From NCBI GenBank assembly GCA_009760855.2, contig WPIO01000149.1, positions 691,001 through 730,000 on the forward strand: a stretch of DNA of 39,000 bases, in the 5' to 3' direction. Of this stretch, positions 1 through 11,704 are shown piece by piece; within the stretch, counting starts at the first letter, position 1; each line of letters starts with the position of its first letter. The translations under genes and the position numbers were made by a program. This DNA is from Cristatella mucedo. Taxonomy: Eukaryota > Bryozoa > Phylactolaemata > Cristatellidae. The notes below the pieces were generated by a model. It was not told the DNA's origin. It did not search any database and worked only from the letters and a program-made list of their open reading frames with translations.

Positions 1-160
1 CATATTCATCACCAGGTGCTTCGGCTTTGTCGTTTTTTGGGTAGCCCAGCCAAAAGTAAAATACAACTTACATAGTACAGCCTAGACAGATCAATGAATC
101 TAGTAAGATCTGTAGCCTGCCGCGGTGATAGTCTGCCCCCAAAATCTACGTCAAGGATCG
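1..160 (-). mobile_element. LINE family A fragment (CR1-like), 5'-ward part, truncated by window edge
   Basis: The run beginning 'catattcatc' and containing 'gtagcccagcc' then '...cctagacag' lines up base for base over much of its length with 16,960-17,100, which is the antisense of a CR1-like LINE C-terminal reverse transcriptase region. The order of blocks is the same, ending with a degenerate match to the 'ggatcgaac' block. It is therefore a minus-strand decayed copy that continues to the left of the window. No open frame is preserved. Confidence 0.55.
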
Positions 161-590
161 AACGCGATAGCGAGCTGTGAAAGCGGTATTCTGAATACAG
201 CTTTTAAATTTCACGCAGTAATCAAAGAGCTCATATAAAATTGAGCTCATAGGGACACTTGCACTAAAGTATTGCCGAAGTGCTACGGGCCCGTGAAATC
301 GGCAATCACAAGTCAATCACGTGCAATCGCATGCAATCACGCCAACGGAACTTGACTGAACTTTTCATGTAAACTACGCAAACCTATTACAGTGAATGTA
401 AAACTAAATCCCTGGCTTACATATATTTACTTTTGGATTTTAGCGAACTTCCGTGTACTCACAGATGATAATAATCCTCATACATTTGTTATAATACTCT
501 CAAAGAACCCATTCTTGTTATCGGCATTAATATTACCAGCAAAGAAAGCACGACCAAATGTTTAGTGGTAGCATGGTCAATTAACAACAA
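161..590. other. Unassigned AT-rich DNA
   Basis: No open frame of note, no repeat I recognise and no splice-flanked coding segment. A short direct repetition of 'caatca/tgcaatc' words occurs at about 300-345 but is not a regular array. Confidence 0.5.
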
Positions 591-1868
591 AAATAACATT
601 GTTAGGGGTGACATGCACAGGATCAGCATGCAAGTATGGTTAGTGTCAGCACGCATTCGCACATCAAGGTGGAATCACAGGGACCCACTAAATGCTGCTA
701 TAAATAGATGCGTTTTAGTTTCTTTTTAAATGTGGTCAGTTCAGGAGATGTCGTAACACAAGCCCGAAGTGAGTTGTGGGCTTTGGGAGTGTACGAACTA
801 AAAGCACGGTCTTCATAGGATTTGAGGTCTGTAAGAGGTAAATGTAAACAACTAGATTCCAAAGATTGAGTGGCACGATGCTTAAACTTGTCGGGGAGTA
901 GTTTTAATGGATAGGCTGGAGCCAGAGAATGAAAAGACCTGAAGGTGAGTGACAAAACCTTGAAGACAATGCTTGACTGGGAGCCAGTGCAGGTCGGCGA
1001 GAAGTAGTGAGATATGGCAACTGAGACGCTCACGACAGAGAAGCCTAGCTGCCGATTTTTGCACCAGCTGTAAGCGCCTGATTGCACAGGTTGGTAGACC
1101 AGCAAGCAGTGACTTACAGAAGTCAAGACGGGATGTCACAAATGCATGGACAAATTTAGATGTGGCATCCCCGTCGAAGCAAACCAGGATTTTAGCAATG
1201 TTTTTTGTAGCCAAAAGTAGGCATACTTGACTGTGGCGCTGAAGTGTCGTCTAATGAAAGGTCGGTTTTGAACAGGACACCTAGATTTCGTGCAGATTTA
1301 AAAGGACGTACGCTAGAAGAGCCGATTGTGAGCGTTAACTTTCTACTTTCTGAATCACACTTGGTTTGCTCATAATCAATAGGTTCTGTCATCCTTTAAC
1401 TTAAGAAAGTTTTCTGTCATTCATGTGCGGATATCGTCAATACACGCAGCAAGGGAGTTGAGAGAATTTGACCTACTTAAGGGCTGGGAGGAATCAAAGC
1501 AATAGCACTGCTGAGTGTTACTAGCGTAGAAAGTAAAAGCCTAAAAAGCCTAGATTTTCATCATCGGCAAGAGGAAGAGTATAGACCGTGAAAAAAACGG
1601 GACCAAGCACAGAGCCCTGAGGTAGCTTGTACTTCAGAGGTTCCTCGTATAATCTTTTTCCATTCACATCAATATTCTGGAGTCTCTCACTGAGATAGGA
1701 CCTGAGCCAATGCAATGCAGTGCCAGTGATGCCGAGGCGAGATGAGAGGTGCTCAAGTAGGACTTGGTTATCGATAGTATCAAAAGCTGCAAAAAGATCG
1801 AGAAAAACAAGCAGAGAAACTCTACCTAAGTCGGCATTCGTAAGTAGGTCGGTATACAACCAAAGTAA
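591..1868 (-). mobile_element. Decayed LINE family B (CR1/L2-like), reverse transcriptase to 3' UTR, antisense
   Basis: On the minus strand the frame near 1,540-1,868 encodes reverse transcriptase blocks: VFLDLFAAFDTID (motif A with the catalytic Asp), a 'LGITGTALHWLRSYLS' block, and LPQGSVLGP (motif B). Lower coordinates carry the thumb/C-terminal region typical of CR1-like elements (KSAARLLCRERL, ADLHWLPVKH, DRAFSSYTPKAHNSL) in shifting frames. The catalytic FADD box is not intact and frames break near 1,390-1,520, so the copy is dead. The segment 600-730 is the antisense of the 3' UTR also seen at 2,100-2,240. The 3' stem-loop and ATT tail are missing. Its 5' truncation point abuts a plus-strand copy of the same family. 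Confidence 0.85.
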
Positions 1869-2392
1869 TGCAGATAAAACCACCTCCTCATCATTTGGCT
1901 CCAGTCTATCTCTCATATCTACTCGTACACCAGGCCAAGCATCGTACCACCCGCTTTTCGGAATCCGACAGTCTACAAATACCTCATACAAACCTCAAAT
2001 ACTTTGGAGACCGTGCATTTAGTTCGTATGCTCCAAAGCCTGGAACTCCCTCCCGACCTGCGTCAGAACATCCCCTGACCTGACCACATTTAAAAGGAAC
2101 CTAAAAACACACCTATTTAGGACAGCATTTAGTGTGTCCCTGTGATTCGTCCTTCACGTGCTTATGCGTGCTGACACTGTGCATGCTGCCACTAACCACA
2201 TTTGCATGCCGACCCTGTGCATGTCACCCCTAACCATGTTATTCATTTCGTTTGTTTATCAAGCAGGATATTACTCACCGTTCAATTGCATTTCCCTTTG
2301 CAGCAAATGTAAAGCGCCTAGAGAGAGATTGAGTTCTCTGAGGGCGCTTTATCGAGTGCATTATTATTATTATTATTATTATTGCTATCGTA
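1869..2392 (+). mobile_element. LINE family B 3' end with stem-loop and (ATT)n tail
   Basis: This sense-strand copy is 5'-truncated and retains the end of ORF2 (FGDRAFSSYAPKPGT), a 3' UTR rich in 'gtgct..cacctaacca' words, and a terminal hairpin. The hairpin arms are 'taaagcgcc' at 2310-2318 and 'ggcgcttta' at 2343-2351, a perfect 9-bp pair, followed by a (TTA)n tail at about 2360-2383. A 3' hairpin of this kind with a short microsatellite tail is characteristic of the CR1/L2 group, where the reverse transcriptase recognises the 3' end. The frame contains stops. The left edge meets the antisense copy at about 1,868. Confidence 0.85.
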
Positions 2393-3095
2393 GGACACCC
2401 CTGACTACCGCAGGGCTGGAATAAGTGGCTGCGCTTTTTCAACGGCCGTAGTGCCGTAGTCTAGCAATCATCAAGTGCTCGTAATTTAGCTGTCATTTTG
2501 TATGGCTCCCTGTAGTTGTGAGGTTTTGATCCTAAAGCCACTTCACAGTACGCCATTATGTTTCATCTGGTGTCCGGTTTTAGGGATTATCTAGCGTGAT
2601 GGCAGCTTTAGGCATACTTTTGACGACTCGTCGTAGGTTTAAATGGAAATGTAACGGCGCTCTACCAAACTCGTCATCTCTCCGGTTCCGTCTAGACTGG
2701 GTCACTGTAAATCGGCTCTGAGTAGACTAATGGTAAGAATAGCTACGCCTGTACAGCTTGGGATGAGTTTGGCTGCAAGGTTCGTCAGTAAGTCCAAGAG
2801 TTTCGGTGAATAAAATTTGATAAAATATAGTTTTTGCTTTCGGTGATTACAAAGTAATAGATTAAAGCTACAAAAATATACAGCCAGCAAACGCATTAAA
2901 ATCCTTTGTCGTAACGTACGTTTGACCCCGATGGCATGGCGAAGCCAATCGTTGATAGAAAAGTGTAGGTGTTTACTATAGTTTGGATGGCTATTTTTCG
3001 CTATTCCGGAATCCGAGTAAGTAATGTAAGAAGTGAAAGTTACACGTAATAATTACAATATTATAAAGAATAATACATACAGTATTCCACTCCTA
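2393..3095. other. Unassigned DNA
   Basis: AT-rich in its second half. I see no coding segment, RNA gene or clear repeat. Confidence 0.5.
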
Positions 3096-3295
3096 CACTC
3101 AAAGACCGATGTCGGCACAAGCTTTTGATCTGCAGGTTTCGTAGAACTCACTTCCACAATTCTTACCCAATGACACCCGATCTCTCCTGGGGCAACCAAT
3201 TGTGATGCACTCTTTCCAGCCGCGTGGAGCTGCTCACTTCCTCATATTCCTTTGTGACTTTGCTATGCTTCTCACTTTCTCTGCGCTCGGTGAGA
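3096..3295 (+). mobile_element. Short degenerate LINE family A fragment
   Basis: The stretch 'tcaaagaccgatgtcggcacaagc...ctgcaggt...gaactcacttccacaattctt' matches the LINE family A C-terminal coding block at 9,060-9,135 and 24,135-24,205. A second block ending 'tgactttgctatgcttctcac' matches 9,233-9,250. It is heavily diverged, with insertions and no open frame. It is an old copy of the same family found at 8.9, 16.4 and 23.5 kb. Confidence 0.7.
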
Positions 3296-4610
3296 CGAAT
3301 CTTTTTGTATTCCGAGTGCGAACCGAAAGCAGTGTAGTATTTGAGTACGCCCCATAAAAACTCCCCTTTAACACCCTCTTAGCCTTTATGACTTGATAGA
3401 TTTACAGGTAGATATATAGAATTGTGCGGTAATGTGTGCTGCAATGCCCCCCCCCCGCTATTATAAGCTATGACATTGGCCACTGACTTTGAACTGAAAA
3501 CCGCTTACGAAATAGCGCCGCAAAGCCGAGGATTATGAGCAGCGGTAATTATGTACGCAACGATATTAGTATTTTATTTAGTACTTGGCCAGCCTTAAGG
3601 TTTCGAGCCTGACCGCAGTCGCTCTTTTGGTTCAGAGGTCTGCCTGTCGGCGAGTCATTACGACTTCGAAATGTTTACTTTTCACCCACTTTTTTCGCTT
3701 CTTCACTGAACTGGGTGTGTAACTTTTAAAGCGTGGCGCTTTAGAAGTCCGGCGACCCCGATCGAGCTGGCTGCCCGAGCGTGCGCTCGGTCGCCGCTTC
3801 ACTCCGACCCGACGTCAGTTGCTTCCTCCTCTCAGAGCGAGAGGGAACTACCTACCTCGCTCGCGCATGCGCCGCGCCGCGCTGCCCCTCCCCCTTCGCT
3901 TCGCCAGCCGCGGCACGTGAGTAATGAGATATAAGTATCAAGGTTCCCGAAGATTCTTCTCCACCTAAGATGAATCGGCATCTGAACTGAGGAACTGTTT
4001 CCTAAGCAACGACGATTGCTCGATCAAATATCAATCACTTCCTCAGCCTATATGACATACTACAAATTGGTGTCGCTGGACGAAGCTCACTTTGGGCTGA
4101 TTCAATCATTTGACATCACGTAGCTACCCGCCAGTAGATACCTCATGGATTGATGTAGTTCCGTGGTGTGGATTGTAAATCCTAAGAACCTTGTAATATG
4201 TTGCTCTGTTGCATTTAACAATTTTTCTTCATCTGCCGGCAAGAACTCGATTGCCTGAAAGCGATCAGGAATTTCCAGCTGCAAACGCTAGTAATGCTGG
4301 ACAGCTCGCTTCCCACCTCAGTCGCAATCGGATGTAATTTCAAAAGTATGACCAGTCGAATTGATTGGCAGTTCGCGTGCATTCGCAGAAACTCATCAAT
4401 AGCCACGAGGTCAGACCGCATCGCAAACAGCAGTTGTCGGCGAATGATGGAATGAAGAGGAGAGAGACGCTCCCAGTGGAGGAGCCGCGCCTGCTTCGTC
4501 GCGCTTCGCTGGCGGCACGTTAGTATGCCAAAGCTCAAGGCCAGGCATGGCCTCGTTCTGAGCGTTCGGTTGCCGCCGTGCCGGATAGCGCGCGGTAGCT
4601 GGCAATCATT
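3296..4610. other. Mostly anonymous DNA; GC-rich patch 3,740-3,920
   Basis: 3,740-3,920 is CpG-rich and could be promoter-like, but I see no defined TATA or start. On the minus strand 4,102-4,605 has overlapping open frames, one with a globular-looking run (PDRFQAIEFLPADEEKLL) near 4,230-4,284. None resembles a family I know and there are no convincing splice sites. A low-confidence exon or an old repeat remains possible. Confidence 0.35.
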
Positions 4611-7160
4611 GACAGCGAGAACGAATTGAAGACGGCGAGAGCGTCAGGGCGAGGCCGGTTCTAGTGGTCGACGACGGGACCACGCCCATAGCGGCTGACG
4701 TCGCTATCCCGTTTGATGACAACGAGGACGCTCTCGAGAGCGCTGCCGCAAGGTCATCAAGTGCTCGTGCATCGCAAGCGACTTTCTCGCGAAACGGTGA
4801 TGGGACGGCGCTCTTTCGTGTTGCCAGCCTTTCGTTGCGGACTCGCTTCTCGAGTCATGAGTGACGGGCTGGCGAACGTGGTCACGCGGTCATGCGGTCA
4901 CGTGATCACGAACCACGTTCTCGGGTCATGAGTGAGGGGCTGGCGAACGAAATCTGCTGCGATACTCTTTGTGCGCCACGCTGAGCGAACGTCTAAAGCG
5001 GTCTTCCGGTACAGGAACTTCCAGTGCGCGTCGGTCTTACTACTGCGGGCAGCGCGGCCGGCGCTGTTGGGAAAATGCTCCGTGCGGGTGAAAGTGACCT
5101 CGCCGTCGTCGTTCGGCAGACCACCATTGCCACCGAGCGCGAGGAGGAGGAGGAGGAGGAGGAGGAGGAGGAAGAGGAGGAGGAGGAGGAGGAGGAGGAG
5201 GAGGAGGAGGAGGAAGAGGAAGAGGATTCAACACCCGCCACTCTGTAAACGCTAGATAAAGCGATCCTGAAAATCAGACGGCTGAGCTTGAGCTAACGTA
5301 AGCGGCTTTCCGGCGAGTGCTTGAAAGTCACTCGCCCTCGCGCGTCGCATCTCTACCCGAAGTAGCGAGCTTCGTGCGCGGACGCAGCGTCGATCGTTCC
5401 CGCTACGCGCTCCTTAGAGCTAGTCTCTCCCGGCAGCCTCGCCCCGAGTCTCTATGCGGACGCTGCGGGCGCGGCGGTCGGCGCGTCGACAATGGCGGCT
5501 GGGGGGGTTGGGAACGAGAGCGGGGATTTCCGCGGGAGTTCTTTTACGGTTTGCCACTGCCTCGCCGCTAATGCGGCACGGCGATGACGCGCAGCCATTT
5601 GGGTTGACGGATCGCGAACTAATTAGCTTTATCTCGCCACGCCTTACTGAGTAGGTGGCGAGGCGGATTTACCGTTTGCCTGCGACCGCTCGGAAGGGCG
5701 TGGCCGAGGCGGAGGCGACGGCGGTGGTCGCGGCGCTTGCCAGAACCGTTGGTCGGAAAGATGGCCGCCGCCCGGAAAAGCTGAGCAAAGCAAGGCCGCG
5801 AATCAGCGATGCGCTCTCCGAGCCTTCAAAGCAGCAGCGACGCAACATCAAGACAGGATTTCCGAGCGATTTGTTGCATATTACGCACAGCGTCTTGGCC
5901 ACTCTTAGCTAGTTTACACAAGGAAGCCATTAAAAGAGGTTAAAAGTAAGTTAAAAATCAGTTAAAAGTTAAAGGAAGCAGTTAAAAGTACTAGTCGATC
6001 GGTCTTGCTGCTGTTCCGACCTCATGCTGGTCGACTCGGGTCGATGGCTCCTTCTAGGCGTAAACTAGTTAGCGTGGCCGAGACACCGGATGCATTACGC
6101 AATAGTCTTCTATCGCCGCGCTTTTAATACCGGTTCCGCAGTGCTGACTTCGATGCGGCTGAGGTGACTCGGTGTCCGATGCAACGCCTTTCGCTCCAGG
6201 CGGCCTGCTCTCGAGACGCGGCCTCGCTATCCTTGGCGATGGGGTTAGGACGAGTCGACGCTGAAACGGCAGACGATCGCTCAGGCGCAACGATCGACGT
6301 GGCCATGGCTCGTCTCACCTGCGCTCGTCTTCTCACCTTCCGCCTGAGTCGTCATCGCCACGCGGAGCGGGCCTTTCCGACTGCTGGCCTGTGTAATGGC
6401 TTTCCGCTTGTCCTGGCCGGCGAGAGCGCCCGAGCTTGGGGAGCTCACGCGATGGTGCAACACCAGCGGCCGTAGGCCAGACCCGACGTCGAAAGGGCGG
6501 AAGGACGCCGAACGGCGGTGCGGGCAGAGGCGGTCGCTCAGCTTGGGAAACGGCCTCGAGCCGCACCCGGCGCCGCTCGAGCCGAGCCTCGCGAGCGGCG
6601 CGCATGGGCGCGGGTCTTGCAATTCCTCAGGCGATCCGCTGCGATTAGCGACGGAACCGACTCGGCATAATCGCGGACCTGCGTCAGGCGCGCGCTCGAG
6701 CGGCGAAGTGGCCGCGATGGTGGGCCGGATAGCGGGCGCCGGCTTCGGTACGGGCCATTCAACTTTTGCGCCTGTAGCCCTTCAGTCCCATCTGCGGCGC
6801 CAAAGGCCAAAGCGAGCGCATAGCCAAGCGATCGAGTCGGCGTCGCTTTCTCGTCGCCTAGCGCCGTCGTAGAGGGCGCGCGGGACGAACTCAGCGATCG
6901 CGATCGCTTCGCCACGATCGTCAGCTCGCCGGACGTCCGCGCTGGCTGGCCGATCTATTAGACTGCGACCGCGGAGTGGCGGCGCAGCTCGGGCGCCACG
7001 CGAGCGGTTTAGGAAGGATCACTATACAAGCGAGACGACCGTGCGCTCGTGCACGCACACCTAATCACGGTATCTCGCTTGTCCTCAAAATTTGGTCGTT
7101 TCTTCTCTCGCTGCGAGTTGCAAAGAATCTGGATAGAAATTTGGCTATCTTAGGGAGCTA
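4611..7160. other. GC/CpG-rich block, promoter-like, no recognisable gene
   Basis: The block is GC- and CpG-rich, so long frames are open on both strands by composition alone. None carries a recognisable domain, and the largest ones overlap in antisense. Near-duplicate segments occur at about 4,853-4,880 and 4,926-4,950 ('catgagtga.gggctggcgaacg'). ATGGC(C/G)GC motifs, which resemble YY1 sites of CpG-island promoters, occur at 5,491 and 5,760. Short repeated 'gttaaaagt' words are found at 5,938-5,990. I infer regulatory or 5'-end DNA of an unseen transcript. No start site can be fixed. Confidence 0.4.
5140..5226 (+). repeat. (GAG)n trinucleotide microsatellite
   Basis: An almost pure run of gag/gaa triplets of about 85 bp, with occasional 'gaa' variants. 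It reads as poly-Glu, poly-Arg/Lys or poly-Gly in the forward frames and poly-Ser/Pro/Leu in reverse, which explains several open frames here. I see no flanking domain that would make it a coding acidic tract. Confidence 0.95.
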
Positions 7161-7171
7161 AACAAGCGGCG

Positions 7172-7174
<3 letters not shown>

Positions 7175-7224
<50 letters not shown>

Positions 7225-7256
7225 ACGTATATATATGCGTGATGTATATATGTAAT

Positions 7257-7293
<37 letters not shown>

Positions 7294-7321
7294 ACGTATA
7301 TATATGCGTGATGTATATATG

Positions 7322-7371
<50 letters not shown>
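7175..7371. repeat. (AT)n/(GT)n satellite with an internal ~69-bp tandem duplication
   Basis: Alternating (AT)n blocks flank a compound unit '(tg)n tacgtatatatatgcgtgatgtatatatgtaatta'. The unit occurs twice with 'acgtatata' at 7225 and 7294, a 69-bp period, and the array ends in a long (AT)n. No coding content. Confidence 0.95.
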
Positions 7372-7376
<5 letters not shown>

Positions 7377-8925
7377 TTCAATTGAATTTGCTCATTCTTA
7401 GGTCGCGTTGCACCTACCGGTGCACCAACGGAAGGATGTTGATAACGATTTGGGACACGACACAATAGAGGGATGGCAACACTTTATCGAACCTGCGCAC
7501 CATCAGGCACCACGCGGTCTCTCCTACTCTCTGTCCGACTCTCTGCCTGCACAGAGCCGTGAAAGTCGTCTCGCGCGTGCGCGAACGCGCGTGCAGGCAA
7601 CTTCCCCTCCGTGAAGGAAGCAGAGCGGTCGGGGCAGCGGCCTTTTGGTCGGCGCCGTATCTACTAGGTCATCGCTGCAGTAGCTCGGCTCCGCTCGCGC
7701 TACGACGACTTTCCCGGTGGTTTTCCGGACTCAAATCGGAGCGAACCAATGGCAGTCGACAAGTGGTCAAGAGGTTGCTGCCATGACAAGGGGGCGAGAT
7801 GCGGCGGCAGAGCGAAGTCGTCGAAGACGCTAAAGAACGGAGGCAGTCAAGCGAAGCACTGGGCAGCAGACGAGTGAGCTAGACGGAAGTTCCTGCTTGA
7901 GCTCTTCCTCCCGATCCAAATGGCCGCCGCCGCCGCCACTAGGGGCCATCAGCATCTAAGCGATCCTCACCGGACGTCTTTCAAAATTATCCGTGCGATT
8001 AGAGCGTTCATGCGCACTGCAAACCACCACGACTCTTTGTCGCGGAGTTTACTATGCTGTCTTGGAAGACTTCCGGTTTGAAAGATCCCATGAAAATCAA
8101 CTACTAGAGATCACTGCATGTGAACTCGCTTCGCGGAGTCTGTAAAATTACGCGTCTATTACGCTCACTCGCGGAAGTTCTGGGCGCCATCTTGCCGCTT
8201 GAAAGAACTGCCGCGTGACGGACAGACTTTCTCGCTTTTATTAGTAAGGATGTACTTACACACATTCCTAATCCTTACAGCTCAGTGAATAATCCTAATA
8301 ATCCTATGCAGCTTCCTAGTTTGACACATTTATGACGCACGCGTCTTAGTGCTGATCTAGTTTGGAAGTTGCAGCTTCATTTGACTTAGCATCTGCTCGA
8401 TGCGACCGAGAGAGAGAGAGAAGCAGCGAGCGGCAGCGTGGCCGCCTGCATGTCGGCAGCATGGCCGCCGGTCCGCTTGGGAGGATGTCACCGGGTCGAG
8501 CGAGCGTGGACCAGCGGGCAGAGCGAGGGTTTTCAGCCGGGTCTACAAGGCGGGGCGACCGGCCTACAACGGTCGCTTCCGATCGATAGCTTGGCTACTC
8601 TGACTAGAAGTAGCTGCAATAGTTTGCAGGTGCCCTATAAATGCAGTGTTCTGTAACGCGAAATCGTTAGCTTGACTTAGAACTGGTGGCATTCCATTGC
8701 TAAATCTATCTATCCGTTTTCACCAACGATTGGCATCTCCCAGTGCCCCAGCCCTGCAGCCGCAAGTCGTCGCTTAATAAATTAATCCGTAATTGCATAT
8801 CGGCCACGGAGAACTGCCGCACCAAAATCCATGTAGGATAGAAAAACAGGGTTCCATTACCTTTGCTCAATGTAAAAAAAAAGGGTATCATAAGCCAACC
8901 CACCTTCTAAAGAGTTACATTACCG
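7372..8925. other. CpG-rich flank grading to AT-rich DNA; no supported gene
   Basis: 7,380-8,620 is moderately GC-rich with several short open frames. ATGGCCGCC-type motifs occur at 7,919 and 8,461, and an antisense CAAGATGGCG at 8,186-8,195. The ATG at 7,920 sits in a good translation context (ccaaATGG) but opens only about 53 codons with no recognisable domain. 8,620-8,925 is anonymous AT-richer DNA. Confidence 0.35.
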
Positions 8926-9415
8926 TAGGCGTGCTACGCTGACTCACAAGGCCCGACACGGCTTTGCTTCTCCATACCTAGGTGAGCTGCTGCACCAGTT
9001 TCAGCTTCATCGCACCCTCAGGTCATGTGTGGACAATAAATTAGCTGTTCCATTCCTCCGCTTAAAGACCGCTGGTGACAGAAGCTTTTGCTCTGCAGGT
9101 CCTAAATTGTGGAACTCACCTTCACAATTCTTGCACGACGACAGCTACTCTCCTGCTGCCGACTACGGCCCATCCTTTCCAGCGGTCCCGAGCTGCTACT
9201 TCCACGCTACTCACTACTTCAACTTCTCTCCTGACTCTGCTATGCTTCCCAATATCTCTTTCCTGCGTGAGGTGGAGTCTGTTGGCTACCGAATGCATAC
9301 TGAAAGCTGCTTAGGCTGTGAGTTCGCTATACAAAACTCTCTTGCGTAACACTCACAAAGTATTTGTGACTTTGTAGAGTTGCAGATGGAGATACATTAC
9401 ATTGCACTTCCGACG
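8926..9415 (+). mobile_element. LINE family A 3' end (CR1-like C-terminus plus tail)
   Basis: This copy reads LTHKARHGFASPYLGELLHQF in outline and continues through DNKLAVPFLRLKTAGDRSF and SAGPKLWNSPSQF. That is the conserved C-terminal region of CR1-like ORF2 proteins (family pattern: L-T-x-K-A-x-H-G-x-A-P-x-Y-L ... R-x-K-T-x-G-D-R-x-F ... P-x-L-W-N-S-L-P). It is 5'-truncated near 8,926 and ends in 'gagttgcagatggagatacattacattgca', the family's short (ACATT)n tail. The same block recurs at 23,970-24,470 and in antisense at 16,380-17,040. The open frame at 9,029-9,349 is only the surviving C-terminus. Confidence 0.85.
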
Positions 9416-9532
9416 TCAATCTTGTTGAGGGGCGAAGCTAATGCGTTAATGTCTTTAATCCCTCGGATGCATTGCCGCCTCCTTTGTCGCCCTCATCTGT
9501 CCGTTTCTCAGTTTACGTCTTTTTATTCACTT

Positions 9533-9534
<2 letters not shown>

Positions 9535-9608
<74 letters not shown>
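9535..9608 (+). repeat. (CT)n microsatellite
   Basis: An uninterrupted CT run of roughly 70 bp. Ser-Leu repeat frames here are artefacts of the repeat. Confidence 0.97.
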
Positions 9609-9609
<1 letters not shown>

Positions 9610-10323
9610 CTGTCTGTAACGCAAGTGTCTTATCTGTCTCGCGGACTAGGTCGCGGTGTAACGAAACGCTTAATGGCGTGCGATCGCGCGGCTAGGGATA
9701 ATGACGTTTTTAATGAGCCAGAACCGAATGAGATCGGCACTCCTTTAGTTATAGACATAAATTAGCGATTACTGAGAGACGCGATGGACGCACGACAGCG
9801 AGCGCAACCGACACCCGCGGCTCCTATTCCACGGACGAGAGGGCTAGCGTTGACGTCTCCGTCACCCCGGCGCGCCGAGCTCTCTTTTGACACGCAGCAG
9901 CAGCCTCGTCCGCGGGTCTCACTTTGCTTTCACACTTTTGCACTAACCTGCCTAGAGCGCTGCTCTCCGCTCGGACTTGGCGCTTGGCGCGAGCTCAGCT
10001 CCTCGCGAATACTCTGCCTCGAAGCGAAGCAAGAGCTCTTCTGCCGTCCAATCGCGCACGCCACGCAAACGCAGGTCCCGGCAGCCACTGCCTTCCTACG
10101 AGGAAGGGGGGCGCCGCTTCCAAGTCGTCCAAGTGAATGGAGCGTAGAGTGCGGCTACGAAATGCCAATGGCGACGGCCCTGCGTCAAGTTCGTTCGCGA
10201 GCAGTTGCACGTGCGAGAAGAGCAGACGAGCAGTATTATCGATGCCCGCCATCCGGGCCGTCGTCGTGCATACGCATCACGCACCTCTCGGACCTCTCGC
10301 TGAGGTCATATCATATCGACCGT

Positions 10324-10447
<124 letters not shown>

Positions 10448-10999
10448 AAGCAGCCAGTAGGCGGCGTGGGCAGCAGCACGTGCAGCACGTTAAAGCCCAG
10501 ATGCACCTAGCAGCCGTCAGTGCATGCAAAGCGACGAAAAAAGCTAGGCTTGAGAGAGAGTGAGAGAGAGATAATTGAAATATTATGAACCGGTATGCAG
10601 TTTAGTTTGTTATACGAATTGCGTCGGACATCTGCGGCGGCGGCGGCGGATCCTGTCTGTCCTTCGCTAAAAGCGCGCTGCACGTTACGGGTGACAGTCC
10701 TCGCCCCGCCGAACGAAAATGTGACAATACTGGCGATGCGCTGCTAATGAGTCGCAGACGGTGCCTCCATACGCACACTTATGCCGATGCAAAGCAGAGC
10801 AGAGCAGCAATGAAGAGCAACCCATAGCAGCCGTTGCCAGGGCTCCGCCAGTCTCTGCCGTAGCCTCAGGGAGGCAGCGTCTGTGCAGCCGAGGCCATAT
10901 CGTACAGCTGACTTCGAACCCCAAAGTACAACTGACTCGTTTGAAGCCCAGAGTACCGCTTACTAAAAACTACCCGATTTGGACTTGTTATCCCGCTTA

Positions 11000-11031
11000 A
11001 AAAAAAAAAATATATATATATATATATATAT
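11000..11031 (+). repeat. A-run plus (TA)n microsatellite
   Basis: A ten-base A run followed by about ten TA units ending in 'tatgtttaacg'. It could be the degraded tail of a retroposon, but no body is recognisable upstream. Confidence 0.85.
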
Positions 11032-11410
11032 GTTTAACGACAGTCACCTCGTGCGAAAGCCTGCGAGGCGCGCGGTCGCCGTCGGTCCGGACCGAAGCGG
11101 CGGCGGTCTCGTCCCGACTGCGACAGAGCCACGCGATCGCGCCAAGCCCGCCGCGCGTACGCCAACGGTCGCTAAGCTGACGAGCCGCGCCCGCCCGAAG
11201 CTGACGCGCGCGGGCGCTCCCGTGCCAGCCGCCGCGCCCACCGCGGCGGCTCTGCGGCGGAATGCTCGGATGGAGCCTCGGACCGGCGGCCAAGCGAAGC
11301 CGGCCTCTCGCTCGGTCGCCGCCCCTCGGCCGGCTCCGAGAGCGGCCCGCGGCCCTCGGCCCGCCCGCGGCGCTCGGCCCGCCGCCAAGCTCGGGGGCCG
11401 GCCGAGCACC

Positions 11411-11418
11411 CTATAAAG
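11411..11418 (+). promoter_or_regulatory. TATA box of the collagen-like gene
   Basis: 'CTATAAAG' stands out in a tract that is otherwise almost purely GC. It lies about 25-35 bp upstream of the expected start of a short non-coding exon that ends at a strong donor (CACAG|GTAAGA, exon end 11,505). This spacing and the isolation of the motif support a focused promoter with a start near 11,440. The start itself is inferred. Confidence 0.7.
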
Positions 11419-11439
11419 CGGACGAGCGGAGCGGTCGAG

Positions 11440-11505
11440 CGGACAAGTGTCTCGCCGTCGCGCACCGTTCGCCGCTCGCCACTCGCGCCGCTTCTACCGG
11501 CACAG
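11440..11505 (+). other. Predicted non-coding 5' exon of the collagen-like gene
   Basis: It is bounded on the left by the inferred start downstream of the TATA box and on the right by the donor CACAG|GTAAGAGC at 11,505/11,506. The matching acceptor is probably near 12,056 (CCGCCAG|AAGCAGC), giving an intron of about 550 bp before the coding exon. No ATG with a continuing frame is needed in this exon. Confidence 0.5.
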
Positions 11506-11704
11506 GTAAGAGCGTGCCGCCGCCGCGGCCGCCGTGCTGGCTGCGCGACTGTGTCCATCTTGAGGCGCCGACAAGATGGCGTGGCGTTCGCTTGTGGCGA
11601 CGCGCATCCTGTTCAAAAGTGATCTGCGTCCGCGCTCGCCGCGCTCTTGGCTGGAAACGAGCCAGCATGCTCCTCCGAGCGAGGTCTCGCGCCGCCAGCT
11701 CGCG

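Noticed and set aside
5024-5248. An acidic poly-Glu protein
   Set aside because: Produced by the (GAG)n array. There is no flanking conserved sequence and every frame is open here.
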